Assembly (NCBI GenBank): GCA_003158835.1
Contig: PMLI01000111.1
Span: 1 to 6,495, forward strand
DNA length: 6,495 bases
Origin: Acidimicrobiaceae bacterium
GTDB lineage: Bacteria > Actinomycetota > Acidimicrobiia > Acidimicrobiales > Palsa-688
Reading direction: 5' to 3'
Part shown: piece by piece, positions 5,740-6,495 of the stretch
Layout of the letters: each line of letters begins with the position of its first letter
How positions within the stretch are numbered: the first letter of the stretch is position 1
The notes under the pieces: generated by a model
Databases searched by the model: none
What the model was told of the DNA's origin: nothing
The model's input: only the letters and a program-made list of their open reading frames with translations
Made by a program: the position numbers and the translations under genes

Positions 5740-6007
5740 TGCTGAGCCCGAGGTCCAGGTGCGTGTCCATGTCCAAGGAGAACGTGCCGTAGGTCCGGAC
5801 ATGGGCCCAGAACAACGCCGAGATGCCCCGTCGGTCCTCCTCGGTCAGCTTCGTTGCCCACTTCTCGTCGAGGAGCACCCGCTGGACGAGCAGGGTGTTT
5901 AGGTACACGAGGGCTGCCTGGACCAGGTGGAGCGCCAGCATGGACACCTCCTGGTGCTCCCGGTCAGGCCCAGTCAGCTCGCCTTCCCCGTAGCAGAGCG
6001 CAACGTT
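5732..6007 (-). pseudogene. tnpA: Tn3-family transposase (TnpA), C-terminal fragment
   Basis: About 91 residues match the last part of Tn3-family DDE transposases: CYGEGELTGPDREHQEVSML, then the LHLVQAALVYLNTLLVQRVL region, then WATKLTEEDRRGISALFW, and the characteristic ending YGTFSLDMDTHLDLG with a stop four residues later (5734-5732). Such enzymes mobilise Tn3 transposons by replicative transposition. Roughly the first 90% of the protein, which is usually near 1000 residues, is absent: the frame stays open to 6364 but upstream of about 6007 it only shadows the plus-strand recombinase relic. No 38-bp Tn3 terminal inverted repeat is evident beyond the stop, where a LuxR-like relic begins at once, so the transposon end is probably also lost. 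It is inactive. Confidence 0.85.
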
Positions 6008-6031
6008 TCGTCCAAGGCGAACCTGATGAAC

Positions 6032-6495
6032 ACCCCCGCGTGCAGGTCCATCACTGCGGAGACCGTCGACAACGCCGTGGCAGAACGGTTGTTGGCAGCG
6101 CTCAACCCTCAAGAGGTCGCCTTGGCCTGGCTGCTGCCGACGAAGTAGCTGACCGGCGTCAGCGCCGTAGCCGCGCCGGCGAACTGGCCGTGGAACGAGC
6201 CCGGTACGAAGCCGCACGAGCTGAGCGTGCCTTCCATGCCTGCGAACCGGAGAACCGCCTCGTCGCCCGCAACCTCGAGTCCCGTTGGGAAGAGCGCCTT
6301 GCCGCACTCGCCGAGGCAGAAAAGGCGCTCGCGGAAGCACGGACAACCACGCCACCCCTGCCATCGCGTGCCGAGCTGGAGGCCCTCACAGGTGACGTCG
6401 TCAGTTTGTGGCACGCGCCCAGCACCTCGCCCAGGGACCGCAAGCGGCTCTTGCGGACCTTGGTCGCCGATGTGACCTTGCTGGCCGAGCCTGAC
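6032..6495 (+). pseudogene. Large serine recombinase, C-terminal part, frameshifted and 5'-truncated
   Basis: The plus strand encodes the C-terminal region of a serine-recombinase-family protein, downstream of the zinc beta-ribbon. Frame 2 reads TPACRSITAETVDNAVAERL and LLAALNPQEVALAW (6032-6130). A one-base deletion near 6130-6131 then moves the sequence to frame 1: ADEVADRRQRRSRAGELAVE, a charged coiled-coil with ENRLVARNLESRWEERL, and SPRDRKRLLRTLVADVTLL, open to the window's right edge. Adding one G after TGG would restore ALAWAAADEV. Without the shift, translation ends at TAG 6146-6148. The catalytic serine domain is missing upstream, because the Tn3 relic begins at about 6007. The cysteine in PACRS is likely the last zinc ligand. 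The rest continues beyond the window. Non-functional as given. Confidence 0.75.

Noticed and set aside
6008..6364. N-terminal extension of the transposase frame upstream of 6007
   Set aside because: The Arg/Gly-rich product has no Tn3 similarity and lies opposite the plus-strand recombinase relic, so it is a shadow.
1..6495. CRISPR array, tRNA or rRNA genes
   Set aside because: No regularly spaced direct repeats with unique spacers, and no cloverleaf or rRNA-like sequence, was seen on either strand.

Overview
The window is high-GC DNA with strongly GC-biased third codon positions. GTG and TTG starts are common and the mobile-element families have an actinobacterial flavour. It most likely comes from an actinobacterial chromosome or plasmid. 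The content is an accessory (mobile or defence) island rather than a housekeeping locus: a recombinase fragment lies at each end, with toxin-antitoxin loci, an exported repeat protein and small unknown genes between them.

Layout, left to right. (1) Positions 2-370 (+) hold the C-terminal catalytic part of a tyrosine integrase whose start is outside the window. (2) Positions 459-1129 (+) hold a toxin-first HigB/HigA-type toxin-antitoxin pair. (3) Positions 1130-1740 have no convincing gene, only a GC-rich hairpin and a repeated motif. (4) Positions 1741-2682 (+) encode a secreted pentapeptide-repeat protein with a short collagen-like stretch. (5) Positions 2836-3575 (-) encode two small unrecognised proteins that overlap by ATGA. 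(6) Positions 3805-5400 (-) hold an AbiE-type system: AbiEi antitoxin/repressor, then AbiEii nucleotidyltransferase toxin overlapping it by GTGA. AbiEii carries a one-base frameshift that scrambles its last quarter. (7) Positions 5416-5519 are the abiE control region, where four copies of a 12-bp half-site form two identical inverted pairs around a promoter. (8) From 5590 to the right edge lies a graveyard: a probable LuxR-type helix-turn-helix relic (-), a Tn3-family transposase C-terminal fragment (-), and the C-terminal part of a large serine recombinase (+) with a frameshift.

How the parts relate. HigBA and AbiE are both self-regulated toxin-antitoxin modules that stabilise mobile DNA, and AbiE is also a known phage-defence type. 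The AbiEi gene and its operators look intact, but the toxin reading frame is broken as given, so the locus may be an antitoxin-only remnant or may contain a sequence error. The unknown ATGA-coupled pair next to AbiE is the most plausible place for something undescribed, but the sequence alone gives no function for it.
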